Shown piece after piece: positions 1 through 9,066 of a stretch of 64,000 nt of DNA; position 1 is the first letter of the stretch; each line of letters begins with the position of its first letter. Source of the stretch: Polaribacter atrinae (GTDB lineage Bacteria > Bacteroidota > Bacteroidia > Flavobacteriales > Flavobacteriaceae); contig NZ_CP150660.1 of NCBI RefSeq assembly GCF_038023995.1, positions 432,501 to 496,500 of the forward strand, written 5' to 3'. Position numbers and translations under genes: made by a program. Under the pieces are notes generated by a model. The model was not told the origin of the DNA. It made no database searches and saw nothing but the letters and a program-made list of their open reading frames with translations.

Positions 1-360
1 TACATATCTAGCATACGGAAAACCTATAATTGAATTTTCTTCGTTTAACAACTCTACCATTGGAATGTGGGTTGTAGAAGTAACGACAATTTTTTGAATA
101 GGAGTATAGATGGTGTTTTCTAAAGTAGCTTCTTTTTCTGCTGCATCTTTAATAATATATTCAGAAACCTCTTTAGAGTTTTGATAAGCAGATTTTATAA
201 TTAACTTTTTAATACCATTTTCATTAATCATATCAAATCCTTTAGCGTATGTAATACTACTTACTGCTTGTGAGGTTTTATCTACCTTTTCAACTTCTTT
301 TTTACAAGAAATAGCAATCAAAAGAAAAAATAAAACAGGAATTAAATTTATATTTTTCAT
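1..360 (-). CDS. BtuF-like ABC transporter substrate-binding lipoprotein, N-terminal part
   Basis: This is the first 120 residues of a gene that continues past the left window edge. It opens with a lipoprotein signal (hydrophobic run ending in AISCKKE), so the mature protein should be anchored by Cys in the periplasm. The segment around VVTSTTHIPMVELL and the following IIGFPYARYV resemble the start of periplasmic-binding proteins of the BtuF/FecB type, which carry cobalamin or iron chelates to an ABC importer. Its start codon overlaps the guaC stop codon by one base (TAATG), so the two are probably translationally coupled. The cobalamin riboswitch and btuB that diverge from this pair make cobalamin the likelier ligand, but that is inference. 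Confidence 0.7.
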   Translation of the reverse strand, partial: MKNINLIPVLFFLLIAISCKKEVEKVDKTSQAVSSITYAKGFDMINENGIKKLIIKSAYQNSKEVSEYIIKDAAEKEATLENTIYTPIQKIVVTSTTHIPMVELLNEENSIIGFPYARYV

Positions 361-1397
361 TATGAATATACTTGGTTTTCTTGTTCTTGAACTCTAATAA
401 AAGTGGTTCTTTTAGTTAATTCTTTTAATCTGCTTGCGCCCACATAGGTACAAGTAGATCTAATTCCACCTAAAATATCTATAATGGTATCGTCTACATT
501 TCCTCTGTAAGGAACTTCAACAGTTTTTCCTTCAGAAGCTCTGTAGTTTGCAACACCTCCCACATGTTTATTCATGGCAGTTGTAGAACTCATTCCGTAA
601 AAAGCTTTAAATTTTTTTCCATTTTTTTCAATTAATTCGCCACCACTTTCTTCATGACCAGCCAACATACCGCCTAACATTACAAAATCTGCACTACCAC
701 CAAAAGCTTTAGAAAGGTCTCCTGGAATTTTACAACCTCCATCAGAAATAATTTGTCCTCCCATACCGTGAGCAGCATCTGCGCATTCTATAATCGCAGA
801 AAGTTGCGGATAACCAACTCCGGTTTTTACACGAGTTGTACAAACCGATCCCGGACCAATCCCTACTTTTATAATATCAGCGCCAGCTAAAAGAAGTTCC
901 TCTACCATTTCACCTGTTACCACATTCCCTGCAATAATTACTTTGTTTGGGTGGTTTTTACGCATTTTCTGAACAAAATTTACAAAATACTCAGAATAAC
1001 CATTGGCAACATCAACACAAATAAAATTTATTTGCGGAAATTCGGATAAAATTTGTTTCACTTTTGCAGAATCTTCTTTTCCTGTTCCCGTGCTAACGGC
1101 AATATTCTTTAAGACCTTTTCATCAGCATTTGCTGCAAATAGTCTCCATTCGTCTAAGGAGTAATGTTTATGAATTGCAGTAAAAAGACCGTGTTTTGCA
1201 AGTGATTTTGCCATTTCAAAAGTCCCCACTGTATCCATGTTTGCAGCCATTATAGGAATCCCTTTCCATACAATATCACTGTGTAAAAAAGTAAACTCTC
1301 TTTCTAAGGTTACTTGTGATCGAGATTTTAATGTAGATCGTTTTGGGCGAATCATTACATCTTTAAAACCTAATTTTAATTCATTTTCTATTCTCAT
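360..1397 (-). CDS. guaC: GMP reductase
   Basis: NADPH-dependent GMP reductase, which converts GMP to IMP plus ammonia in purine salvage. The protein begins [20 protein letters not shown], as in the GuaC family, so the ATG at 1397 is preferred to a start six codons upstream. The IMPDH/GMPR TIM barrel is complete: the catalytic-Cys loop [11 protein letters not shown], the TGVGYPQ segment, and the phosphate-binding SDGGCK and GGMLAGHE regions are all present. Length (345 residues) is normal for the family. It is followed with a one-base overlap by the BtuF-like lipoprotein gene. No CBS domain is inserted, which fits GMP reductase rather than IMP dehydrogenase. Confidence 0.95.
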   Translation of the reverse strand: MRIENELKLGFKDVMIRPKRSTLKSRSQVTLEREFTFLHSDIVWKGIPIMAANMDTVGTFEMAKSLAKHGLFTAIHKHYSLDEWRLFAANADEKVLKNIAVSTGTGKEDSAKVKQILSEFPQINFICVDVANGYSEYFVNFVQKMRKNHPNKVIIAGNVVTGEMVEELLLAGADIIKVGIGPGSVCTTRVKTGVGYPQLSAIIECADAAHGMGGQIISDGGCKIPGDLSKAFGGSADFVMLGGMLAGHEESGGELIEKNGKKFKAFYGMSSTTAMNKHVGGVANYRASEGKTVEVPYRGNVDDTIIDILGGIRSTCTYVGASRLKELTKRTTFIRVQEQENQVYS

Positions 1398-1453
1398 TTC
1401 TATCAAAATTATCAATCCTTAAAGGTATAAAATTTGGAAACGAATTAATTAGA

Positions 1454-1480
1454 TTGTTCATAAGAATGCATATATATTTG
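1454..1480 (+). promoter_or_regulatory. Bacteroidota-type promoter of the btuB transcript
   Basis: TTG at 1454-1456 and TATATTTG at 1473-1480 match the Bacteroidota -33/-7 consensus (TTG, TAnnTTTG), with a slightly short 16-bp spacer. The predicted transcript starts just before the cobalamin riboswitch. Confidence 0.6.
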
Positions 1481-1481
1481 C

Positions 1482-1692
1482 ATCGATTTTGTTTTTGATG
1501 TGAAAATCATTTACATCGAATTAAAAGGGAATCTGGTTAAAAACCAGAGCTGTTCCCGCAACTGTAAGTTTTACTAAATTTATTTTAGTCCCTCTTTAGA
1601 GGATGTTATTAATTCTTTTACCACTGACATTTTTTTGTTGGGAAGGTATAATAATATAAAAACGAGCCAGGAAACCTGCCATAAATCACGAG
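1482..1692 (+). ncRNA. Cobalamin riboswitch upstream of btuB
   Basis: The leader contains the hallmark cobalamin-aptamer pieces in order. There is a GGGAATCTGGTT/AAACCAGAGC hairpin, the TGTTCCCGCAACTGTAAG segment, a variable hairpin (CCCTCTTTAGAGGA), CCACTG at 1621, and the B12 box GAGCCAGGAAACCTGCC near 1664-1680. It lies between a good promoter and the TonB receptor, so it should lower btuB expression when cobalamin is plentiful. The ends are approximate. Confidence 0.93.
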
Positions 1693-1838
1693 TTTAAAAC
1701 TTTCGGGATAAAGGTTTATGTACTAATACTATTTTGTACACAAATTTACCTGATTTATTTAGATTCCTTTTTTACATAAGGAATTACACACTATTGTAGT
1801 CTTGCAAATGCAAGAAGACTTAAATTAAATCATTAAAA

Positions 1839-3788
1839 ATGAAAAAACAATTATTAATTGTTGGTGTTTTGGCATGTAGTTTTGCTAGCACAAATCTTTT
1901 TGCACAAAAAAAAGAATTGCAAAAAGAAAAGGTAGAAACTTTAGATGAAGTTGTTGTTACAGCTACAAAGTTTAATCTAAAAAAAGAGAATACAGGTAAA
2001 GTAATTCAGAAAATTACTCAAAAAGAATTGCAGCAAAATGCAGGTAAGAATGTTATTGAAATTCTTAACAATGTTGTAGGTATTGATGTTAGAGGAGTAA
2101 ATTCTAATGCATCAGAACCAAGAAGTATTAATATTAGAGGAGGAAGAAATAGACAGGTTTTAGTTTTAATTGATGGTGTACCTGTTACAGATCAGTCTGC
2201 TATTAACCAACAATTTGATTTACGATTATTAGCAGTAAGTCAAATAGAATCTATTGAAATTTTAAAAGGAGCTTCATCTACATTGTACGGTTCTGGAGCT
2301 GCAACTGCAGTTATTAACGTGGTTTTAAAGAAAGCATCTGAAGATAAAATTTCAGGATCTTTTGAAACAAGTTTTGGAACAAATAATACTGCAAATGTTA
2401 CAGGAAGTGGTTTTTCTGATAACAACCAAAATGTAAGTTTAAATGGTACTTTAGGGAAACTAAATTTCTTAGGTTCTTTTAGTATTACTGGAACAGACGG
2501 AATGTCTGCTGCAAAGAGTAATACGAATGCTGTTTATGAAAACGATAGTTTTTACAGTAAAAATGCGTTGGTAAAATTAGGGTATGCTGTAAATGATAAA
2601 TTATCGATTGAGACTTTCTTAAATTATGATAATTTTGATTATGATTTTGATACAGGTGCTTTTTCTGATAGCGATGTAAATACAGGAGATCAAGAGCAGT
2701 TTAGAGTTGGTTTAAAACCAAAATACACCTATAATAAGGGGGAAGTTTATTTATTAGCTTCTGCAAATGTGGTAGAAAGAAATTTAAAACAATTTAATTC
2801 TTATGGTGGTACTTTAGACAGCTATGAATTTGTTGGTAGAAGTGTAAATTTAGATTTAGTAAATAGATATGATTTTAAAGACGCTAAAATTCAATTAATT
2901 ACAGGTTTAAATTACCAAATTCATAGTAATAATACGGTAACTCCTTTTGCAGAAATTAAAAAAGGAATTGCAAATTTTAATACTGTAGATCCTTATGCAA
3001 GTGTGGTTTATATTTCTGATTTTGGCTTAAGTGCAAATGTAGGTGGACGATTAAATATTCATAATGTTTATGGTAATCATGCGGTGTATGATGGAAATCT
3101 TGCATATTTAGCTTTTAAAAACGAGAGTGCTTCTTTAAAGTTATTAACTTCTTATAGTACTGCTTTTATTACGCCAAGTTTGTATCAATTATATGATGGG
3201 TTTTATGGTAATTTAGACTTAAAACCAGAATCTAATGAAACTTTTGAAGCAGGATTTGAAGTAAATTATAGAGATTTTATTCAGTTTGATGCAGTTTACT
3301 TTAACAGAGTAGAAGAAGATGCAATTATTTATGATAACGCTACTAGTAAATATGGTAATGGTTCTTCTGATGCTAATGGATTTGAAGTAAATACGCATAT
3401 TACTCCTGTTGATTTTTTAACTATTAACGCGTCTTATACGTATGTTGATAAAGATAAAACAGAAGATTTTAACGATTATATTCCTGCAAATAAATTTGTT
3501 GCTGGTTTAGATTTTAATGTATTAAAAAATGCATTTTTAAATATTACTTATAAAAATGTAGGAGATAGAAGTATTTATGATAGATATGGTTCTTTTGGAA
3601 CTGCAGGAGAAGATGTTTCTTTAGCAAGTTATCAAGTATTAGATTTTGCTGCTAATTATAAATTATTAGAAGACACTGTAACCTTATTCGGAGGTGTTTC
3701 AAATATTTTAAATGAAGATTACGATGATATTTTAGGTTTTTCTACACGTGGTAGAAATGTTAAATTAGGTGTAAGACTTCAGTTTTAA
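1839..3788 (+). CDS. btuB: TonB-dependent cobalamin receptor (BtuB-like)
   Basis: Outer-membrane TonB-dependent receptor of 649 residues. It has a cleavable signal peptide (ends NLFAQ), a TonB-box-like segment LDEVVVTATK near residues 35-44, a plug domain (SINIRGGRNRQVLVLIDG; SIEILKGASSTLYGSGA), and a long barrel ending in an aromatic residue (LGVRLQF). BtuB-type receptors import vitamin B12 using TonB energy. Specificity is inferred from the cobalamin riboswitch in its leader and the nearby BtuF-like gene. It is a single-gene transcript closed by a strong hairpin terminator. Confidence 0.88.
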   Translation: MKKQLLIVGVLACSFASTNLFAQKKELQKEKVETLDEVVVTATKFNLKKENTGKVIQKITQKELQQNAGKNVIEILNNVVGIDVRGVNSNASEPRSINIRGGRNRQVLVLIDGVPVTDQSAINQQFDLRLLAVSQIESIEILKGASSTLYGSGAATAVINVVLKKASEDKISGSFETSFGTNNTANVTGSGFSDNNQNVSLNGTLGKLNFLGSFSITGTDGMSAAKSNTNAVYENDSFYSKNALVKLGYAVNDKLSIETFLNYDNFDYDFDTGAFSDSDVNTGDQEQFRVGLKPKYTYNKGEVYLLASANVVERNLKQFNSYGGTLDSYEFVGRSVNLDLVNRYDFKDAKIQLITGLNYQIHSNNTVTPFAEIKKGIANFNTVDPYASVVYISDFGLSANVGGRLNIHNVYGNHAVYDGNLAYLAFKNESASLKLLTSYSTAFITPSLYQLYDGFYGNLDLKPESNETFEAGFEVNYRDFIQFDAVYFNRVEEDAIIYDNATSKYGNGSSDANGFEVNTHITPVDFLTINASYTYVDKDKTEDFNDYIPANKFVAGLDFNVLKNAFLNITYKNVGDRSIYDRYGSFGTAGEDVSLASYQVLDFAANYKLLEDTVTLFGGVSNILNEDYDDILGFSTRGRNVKLGVRLQF

Positions 3789-3816
3789 AAAGGGAATTTT
3801 GTTGTAAAGAAAAAGT

Positions 3817-3848
3817 AAAAAGACCATCTGTTTAGATGGTCTTTTTTT
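3817..3848. terminator. Bidirectional intrinsic terminator
   Basis: The stem AAAGACCATCT/AGATGGTCTTT is flanked by A and T runs. It serves btuB on the plus strand and the convergent small operon on the minus strand. Confidence 0.85.
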
Positions 3849-4359
3849 ATAATAATTTTTTCACTTCATTTTTAATAATACTGATAACAGTATCTGTTGG
3901 AGGTAATGTTTTAGAATAATCAATAATAACATTTTCACGCAATTCGTTCGCTGTTTTTACTGTTTCTGCAACTTGTCTTAATTTATTTATAATGGTGTTT
4001 TTTGTTGCTACAACTGCAGTCCAAGAATCGTCTGTAATATACATTTGTTGTACTAAATTATGTTCAAATTCTTGATCTATATTGGCAATCAATAATTGTA
4101 AATAATCTTGAGTATCTTCTGTAATTGGTTTAATTCTTACCAACATTTTAACAGGATTAATACGTTCACAAAACAACAACATTCTTTCGTAAGCTTGTAG
4201 TTTTATAGGTAAAGCTTCTTTTTTTCTTTGAGATAATAGCGCTATTTTTTCATTAGAATTTTGCTTTAGCAGAAGTTTGTTAAAAATATAATAAGTAACA
4301 AAACCGCTAACTGCAGCAGGTAAAATATAAGAAATACTTTCTATTAAATTATCTTCCAT
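3847..4359 (-). CDS. Hypothetical membrane-anchored protein (170 residues)
   Basis: I do not recognise a characterised function. One N-terminal membrane segment (about residues 8-27, ILPAAVSGFVTYYIFNKLL) is followed by a charged, probably helical cytoplasmic part with the phrase LQAYERMLLFCERINP. It is the last gene of a tight three-gene run, three bases downstream of the DUF3307 protein, so it is probably co-transcribed with the SatD-like gene. It ends at the shared terminator with btuB. Confidence 0.7.
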   Translation of the reverse strand: MEDNLIESISYILPAAVSGFVTYYIFNKLLLKQNSNEKIALLSQRKKEALPIKLQAYERMLLFCERINPVKMLVRIKPITEDTQDYLQLLIANIDQEFEHNLVQQMYITDDSWTAVVATKNTIINKLRQVAETVKTANELRENVIIDYSKTLPPTDTVISIIKNEVKKLL

Positions 4360-4362
4360 AAA

Positions 4363-5082
4363 TTAGATCAATTTTAAAGTGTACAAATATAAGACTCCTA
4401 AAAAGATAGCAATACCAAAACTTAATAAAGTGCCAATTAAAATATATTCGGTTAATTTTCTGTCTTTTGATGAAGTTAAATCTCCGAATCTAAAAACAGA
4501 TTTTGCTGCTAATAAAAAACCAATTGCTTCCCAATGATTGGTAATTACAAAGGTAAAAACAAACAAACGTTCTAAAATTCCAATATAACGTCCTGCTTTT
4601 GCCAATGAATCGTCATTTTCTTTTTTACTCTCAGGATTCCATTGTGTAATGATTATTTTAATGATAATTGCAGAAACAAAAATAACTAGTAGTAAAAAGG
4701 TAATCAGTAATAAAATTTTATCTGTAATTAAGTTTTCTGCTGATAATGAAATATCTACATACAAAGAAGTTGCAATGACTAAAAATAGCAGATGTAGCAT
4801 TTGATCTACAAAAAACCAAACACGTTTTGTTTTCTTTTTTTGAAGGTATAATTTTAGAACATCAATAAAATAATGAGAAACTACAATAAGCAGAAATCCC
4901 AACCAATGTTCTTTTAAATTAAATTGAAGTACAAGTAATAAAAATAAGACATAAATACCTATGTGGTAATACAGTTTTACCGACTTCACCTTTTTTTCTT
5001 CTTTATTTTTAACCCATTTTTCTGGTTGAAAAACAAAATCACCTAAAATATGTGCTAATAAAAATTTTAAAAATAAAAACAT
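4363..5082 (-). CDS. DUF3307 family integral membrane protein
   Basis: 239 residues with about six hydrophobic segments. The N-terminal signature (LAHILGDFVFQPEKWVKNKE) and the following YYHIGIYVLF and SHYFIDVLKLYLQ are typical of the DUF3307 family, whose function is unknown. It starts one base after the SatD-like gene ends, so the two form one translational unit. Such pairing suggests the membrane protein and the SatD/HTH protein act in one process, but no biochemical role can be read from the sequence. Confidence 0.8.
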   Translation of the reverse strand: MFLFLKFLLAHILGDFVFQPEKWVKNKEEKKVKSVKLYYHIGIYVLFLLLVLQFNLKEHWLGFLLIVVSHYFIDVLKLYLQKKKTKRVWFFVDQMLHLLFLVIATSLYVDISLSAENLITDKILLLITFLLLVIFVSAIIIKIIITQWNPESKKENDDSLAKAGRYIGILERLFVFTFVITNHWEAIGFLLAAKSVFRFGDLTSSKDRKLTEYILIGTLLSFGIAIFLGVLYLYTLKLI

Positions 5083-5083
5083 T

Positions 5084-5698
5084 TTATTGGAGTGTTTTCT
5101 GATGAATTAATTTTTTAAAGCGTTTCTCTAGCTTCATAATAGGTTCAAATCCTGCGCGTTTTTGTCTTTCGCTAACTCTTCCTTGAGTAATTCCTAAAAT
5201 AGCTGCAATTTCATTTTGTGTACTGTTTTCTGATTCTAACGAAATTTTAAACACTTCTGCAGAATTTTTTGTCCAAGAATCCATAGTTAATAAAGCCAAA
5301 TCAAAAGCAATATTTAACTCTGCATCAATTTCTTGCCAAGGTGTTTTAATTGCCATAGTTTGTTTCTTTAAATAGGTGTCAAATGCATAGCCAGAATTTA
5401 TAAAAGCTTCTCCGTTAGATGCTGTAATTTCGGGCACATTAAATTCTTTTTCTCCAATTCCAATTCCTATTCTTACATCAATATCTACTGTAGATTTTAA
5501 ATGAGCCTTTAACTTTAAAGCTGCATAAAGTGCATTCTCACATTTTTCTATTTCTAATTGAAAACTATCTCCTCTGTATATCTGCCAATATTTTGGAGAG
5601 TCACCAAAAGTACTTAACGCCTCTTTTAGCGTTTCTAACCAAAAATTATCATCCTTTTTTCTAGAATTGATGATGTCGCCTGTTAAAATACTAGTCAT
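5084..5698 (-). CDS. SatD-like protein with C-terminal helix-turn-helix
   Basis: The N-terminal part (TGDIINSRKKDD, then YRGDSFQLEIE and the DVRIGIGIGE segment) matches the SatD family, described from a streptococcal acid-tolerance/secretion operon. The C-terminal 40 residues (NEIAAILGITQGRVSERQKR) look like a sigma-70-region-4/MarR-like DNA-reading helix-turn-helix. The protein is therefore probably a nucleotide-cyclase-like or sensor fold coupled to DNA binding. It heads the operon with the DUF3307 and 170-residue genes. Three regularly spaced palindromes lie 55-130 bp upstream and are good candidates for its own operators. Confidence 0.75.
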   Translation of the reverse strand: MTSILTGDIINSRKKDDNFWLETLKEALSTFGDSPKYWQIYRGDSFQLEIEKCENALYAALKLKAHLKSTVDIDVRIGIGIGEKEFNVPEITASNGEAFINSGYAFDTYLKKQTMAIKTPWQEIDAELNIAFDLALLTMDSWTKNSAEVFKISLESENSTQNEIAAILGITQGRVSERQKRAGFEPIMKLEKRFKKLIHQKTLQ

Positions 5699-5752
5699 TT
5701 GTAAATCTTAATTTTTAGCTAATATATCAATTATTAAGCTAAATAACAATAT

Positions 5753-5828
5753 TATCTGCCTGTAAGCAGATATTTTAAATTATCTGTCTATAGGCAGATA
5801 GTTGTGTTTATCTGCTCTTAAGCAGATA
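5753..5828. promoter_or_regulatory. Three 20-bp palindromes with an exact 28-bp period
   Basis: Palindromes lie at 5753-5772, 5781-5800 and 5809-5828. Each is T-ATCTG(8 nt)CAGAT-R. Their 18-bp cores are ATCTGCCTGTAAGCAGAT, ATCTGTCTATAGGCAGAT and ATCTGCTCTTAAGCAGAT. The consensus is roughly ATCTGYYTNTARGCAGAT, and starts are exactly 28 bp apart. They sit between the divergent SatD-like gene and the helicase gene and look like a multimeric operator. Confidence 0.8.
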
Positions 5829-5937
5829 TGCTTAGGTTTTCTTATGTAAAAATTGTGAATAAATAGTATTCATCTTCTTTTATAGAAACGAATAGTTTGG
5901 TTAATTTCACGCTTTCAAATTCCTTTAAAATAAACCA

Positions 5938-8259
5938 TTGAGCACATATTTAGATTCTTTAAACGAACCACAGAGACAGGCTGTCTTACAGAAAGACGGA
6001 CCCATGATTATTATTGCTGGTGCGGGTTCTGGTAAAACACGTGTATTAACCTACAGAATTGCCCATTTAATGAAGCAAGGCGTAGATTCATTTAACATTT
6101 TATCACTTACATTTACCAACAAAGCTGCCAAAGAAATGAAGGCAAGAATTGCCGGAGTGGTAGGTAATAGTGAATCTAGAAATTTATGGATGGGGACTTT
6201 TCACTCTGTTTTTGCTAGAATTTTACGTACCGAAGCAGATAAATTAGGTTTTCCAACCAATTTTACAATTTACGATTCGCAAGATTCTGTTCGGTTAATA
6301 TCAGCAATTATTAAGGAGAAAAATTTAAATAGAGAACAATACAAACCAAAACAGATTTTAGGTAGAATTTCTTCTTTTAAAAACAGTTTAATTACGGTTA
6401 AAGCGTATTTTAATAATCCAGATTTGCAAGAAGCAGATTTGCATGCAAGTAGACCCGAAGTGGGGAATATCTATAGAACGTATGTAGATAGATGTTTTAA
6501 GGCAGGTGCAATGGATTTTGATGATTTATTGTTAAGAACCAACGAGTTATTAGCACGTTTTCCAGAAACGTTGGCAAAATATCAAGATCGTTTTAGATAT
6601 ATTATGGTAGATGAGTATCAAGATACAAATCACTCTCAATATATTATTGTTAGGGCTTTGGCAGACAAATTTGGAAACATTTGTGTGGTTGGAGACGATT
6701 CTCAGAGTATCTATAGTTTTAGGGGCGCAAATATTCAGAATATATTAAATTTCCAGAAGGATTATCCGGATGTTAAAACCTTTAAATTAGAACAGAATTA
6801 CCGCTCTACAAGTAATATTGTAAACGCTGCAAACTCTGTAATCGAAAAAAATAAAACAAAATTAGACAAAGAAGTTTGGACTTCTAATGATCCTGGAGAT
6901 GCCATAAATGTAATGCGTACAATTTCTGATGGTGAAGAAGGTCGTTTTGTGGCACAATCTATTTGGGAAAACCAAATGAATCATCAATTAACTCCAGATG
7001 ATTTTTGTGTTTTATATAGAACAAATTCGCAATCAAGGGCTATTGAAGATGCGTTGCGTAAAAAAGGAATTGACTATAAAATCTATGGTGGAATTTCCTT
7101 TTATCAAAGAAAAGAAATTAAAGATATTTTATCTTATTTACGTATTTTAATCAACCCGAATGATGAAGAAGCGTTAAAGAGAATTATCAATTATCCTGCT
7201 CGTGGAATTGGTGCAACAACTATAGACCGGTTAACAATAGCTGCAAATCATTATAAAAAATCAATTTTTGATGTTATAAAATACATTGATAAAATAGATT
7301 TAAAAATAAATACCGGAACTAAAAATAAGCTTCGTAATTTTATGAATATGATGCAAAGTTTGCAAATAGAATCGCAAACAAAAAATGCATTCGAAATTGC
7401 AGAAACGGTTGTAAAAAAGGCACAATTAATAAAAGATTTAGAAAAAGACGGAACGCCAGAAGCGGTTAGTAAAGTAGAAAACGTTCAAGAACTTTTAAAC
7501 GGAATTAAAGATTTTATTACTGATAAAATAGAAGAAGGAGGTGATACTTCTTTAACTACTTTTTTAGAAGATGTGGCTTTGGCTACAGATTTTGATGCTA
7601 AAAAAGATGATGACAAACCGTCGGTTTCTTTAATGACCATTCACCAATCTAAAGGGCTAGAGTATATGTATGTGTACATAGTTGGTTTAGAAGAAAGCTT
7701 ATTTCCTTCTGCAATGAGTATGAATACTCGAAGTGAATTAGAAGAGGAGCGAAGGTTGTTTTACGTAGCTATAACAAGGGCAGAAAAAGTAGCCTATTTA
7801 AGTTATGCACAAACCCGTTATAGATGGGGAAAATTGGTTGACGCAGAACCGAGTAGGTTTTTAGAGGAAATAGATGATCAGTATCTAAATTATATTACTC
7901 CAAAAAGTACCAACCCTGCAATTAATAATTTTGTAGATAAGAGTATTTTTGATGATGCACCAAAAGGAATCCGTTTTCAAAAACCAATTCAGCGTAAAAA
8001 AATGGAGCGTGATTTGGTTAAAAAGAAAGAAATTATCATTCCTAAAAATCTAAAAAAGGTCTCTCAAACAACTGCAAAAGCTAATCTATTTGATGGTAAT
8101 ATTGTTGTTGGTAATTTTGTAGAGCATAATAGATTTGGTACAGGAGAAGTAATTGCTCTAGAAGGAAATGGCCCAAATAAAAAGGCAGAAATTAAATTTG
8201 GTACTGTCGGAAAGAAGAAATTATTGCTTCAATTTGCCAAGTTAAAAGTGATTGGTTAA
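5938..8259 (+). CDS. uvrD: UvrD/PcrA-type DNA helicase
   Basis: Superfamily 1A 3'-5' DNA helicase for repair and removal of protein blocks. All motifs are present in order: Q motif LNEPQRQAV, motif I AGAGSGKT, motif II DEYQDTN, motif III GDDSQSIYSFRGA, motif IV QNYRS, motif V MTIHQSKGLEY and motif VI VAITRA. At 773 residues with a Tudor-like C-terminal tail (VGNFVEHNRFGTGEV) it is close to PcrA. The start is TTG (5938): it gives the family N-terminus STYLDSLNEPQ and no in-frame ATG precedes motif I at a sensible distance. It is transcribed away from the SatD-like operon. Confidence 0.92.
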   Translation: MSTYLDSLNEPQRQAVLQKDGPMIIIAGAGSGKTRVLTYRIAHLMKQGVDSFNILSLTFTNKAAKEMKARIAGVVGNSESRNLWMGTFHSVFARILRTEADKLGFPTNFTIYDSQDSVRLISAIIKEKNLNREQYKPKQILGRISSFKNSLITVKAYFNNPDLQEADLHASRPEVGNIYRTYVDRCFKAGAMDFDDLLLRTNELLARFPETLAKYQDRFRYIMVDEYQDTNHSQYIIVRALADKFGNICVVGDDSQSIYSFRGANIQNILNFQKDYPDVKTFKLEQNYRSTSNIVNAANSVIEKNKTKLDKEVWTSNDPGDAINVMRTISDGEEGRFVAQSIWENQMNHQLTPDDFCVLYRTNSQSRAIEDALRKKGIDYKIYGGISFYQRKEIKDILSYLRILINPNDEEALKRIINYPARGIGATTIDRLTIAANHYKKSIFDVIKYIDKIDLKINTGTKNKLRNFMNMMQSLQIESQTKNAFEIAETVVKKAQLIKDLEKDGTPEAVSKVENVQELLNGIKDFITDKIEEGGDTSLTTFLEDVALATDFDAKKDDDKPSVSLMTIHQSKGLEYMYVYIVGLEESLFPSAMSMNTRSELEEERRLFYVAITRAEKVAYLSYAQTRYRWGKLVDAEPSRFLEEIDDQYLNYITPKSTNPAINNFVDKSIFDDAPKGIRFQKPIQRKKMERDLVKKKEIIIPKNLKKVSQTTAKANLFDGNIVVGNFVEHNRFGTGEVIALEGNGPNKKAEIKFGTVGKKKLLLQFAKLKVIG

Positions 8260-8400
8260 AAATCATTCATAAAAACTAAAAATAAATTGTTATTTTGCAA
8301 CGTTAAATAACTACAAACTATAATTTGTCAGTTCTAGTGTTTTCTTTTGATTAAAAGGATAAAGGAAAATGTATCGAGAACACTTCTCAAAAATATAAAA

Positions 8401-9063
8401 ATGACATTCGATTTAGAATACAATTCAGAAAGACCGTTAATGATAATACCAGAATACGGCAGACATATACAGAAATTAGTAGACCATTGTTTGGCTTTAG
8501 AAACTAAAGATGAACGCGATAAAATGGCAAAAGCAATTGTAGATGTTATGGGTAATTTACAACCACATTTACGTGACGTTCCAGATTTTAAGCACAAACT
8601 TTGGGATCAGTTATTTATTATGGCAGATTTTAAATTAGATGTAGAGTCTCCATATCCGCAGCCATCTAAAGAAGAATTACAAGAAAAACCAGAAGGATTA
8701 GCGTATCCAAAATCAGCGTCTAGATATCGTTATTATGGTAACAATATTCAAACAATGATAGATATTGCTTTAAGCTGGGAAGAAGGCGAGAAAAAAGAAG
8801 CTTTGGTATTTACCATTGCAAATCACATGAAAAAGTGTTATTTAAATTGGAATAAAGATACTGTAGATGATGCTGTTATTTTTAAGCACTTATTCGATTT
8901 ATCTGACGGTAAGTTAGATTTAAGAAATACAGAAGAGGAACTTTCTGAAAGTAAAAACTTATTAAGAAAGCCACGTACACAAGGGCAAGGTACAAGTACA
9001 ACTAAAGGTACTTACAAGAAACCACAACACAGTAATCAAAATAAAAATAGAAAAAGATATTAG
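8401..9063 (+). CDS. DUF4290 domain protein
   Basis: 220-residue cytoplasmic protein beginning MTFDLEYNSERPLMIIPEYGR, the DUF4290 signature conserved in Bacteroidota. Its function is unknown. The ATG at 8401 is chosen over an upstream TTG (8347) because the family homology starts there. The C-terminal tail is low-complexity and basic (Gln, Lys, Thr, Asn rich). It ends three bases before murA, so the two are co-transcribed. Confidence 0.85.
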   Translation: MTFDLEYNSERPLMIIPEYGRHIQKLVDHCLALETKDERDKMAKAIVDVMGNLQPHLRDVPDFKHKLWDQLFIMADFKLDVESPYPQPSKEELQEKPEGLAYPKSASRYRYYGNNIQTMIDIALSWEEGEKKEALVFTIANHMKKCYLNWNKDTVDDAVIFKHLFDLSDGKLDLRNTEEELSESKNLLRKPRTQGQGTSTTKGTYKKPQHSNQNKNRKRY

Positions 9064-9066
9064 TAT

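Noticed and set aside
5753..5828. Three regularly spaced repeats as a small CRISPR array
   Set aside because: The repeats are palindromic 20-mers with gaps of only 8 bp, and no cas genes are present. An operator array fits better.
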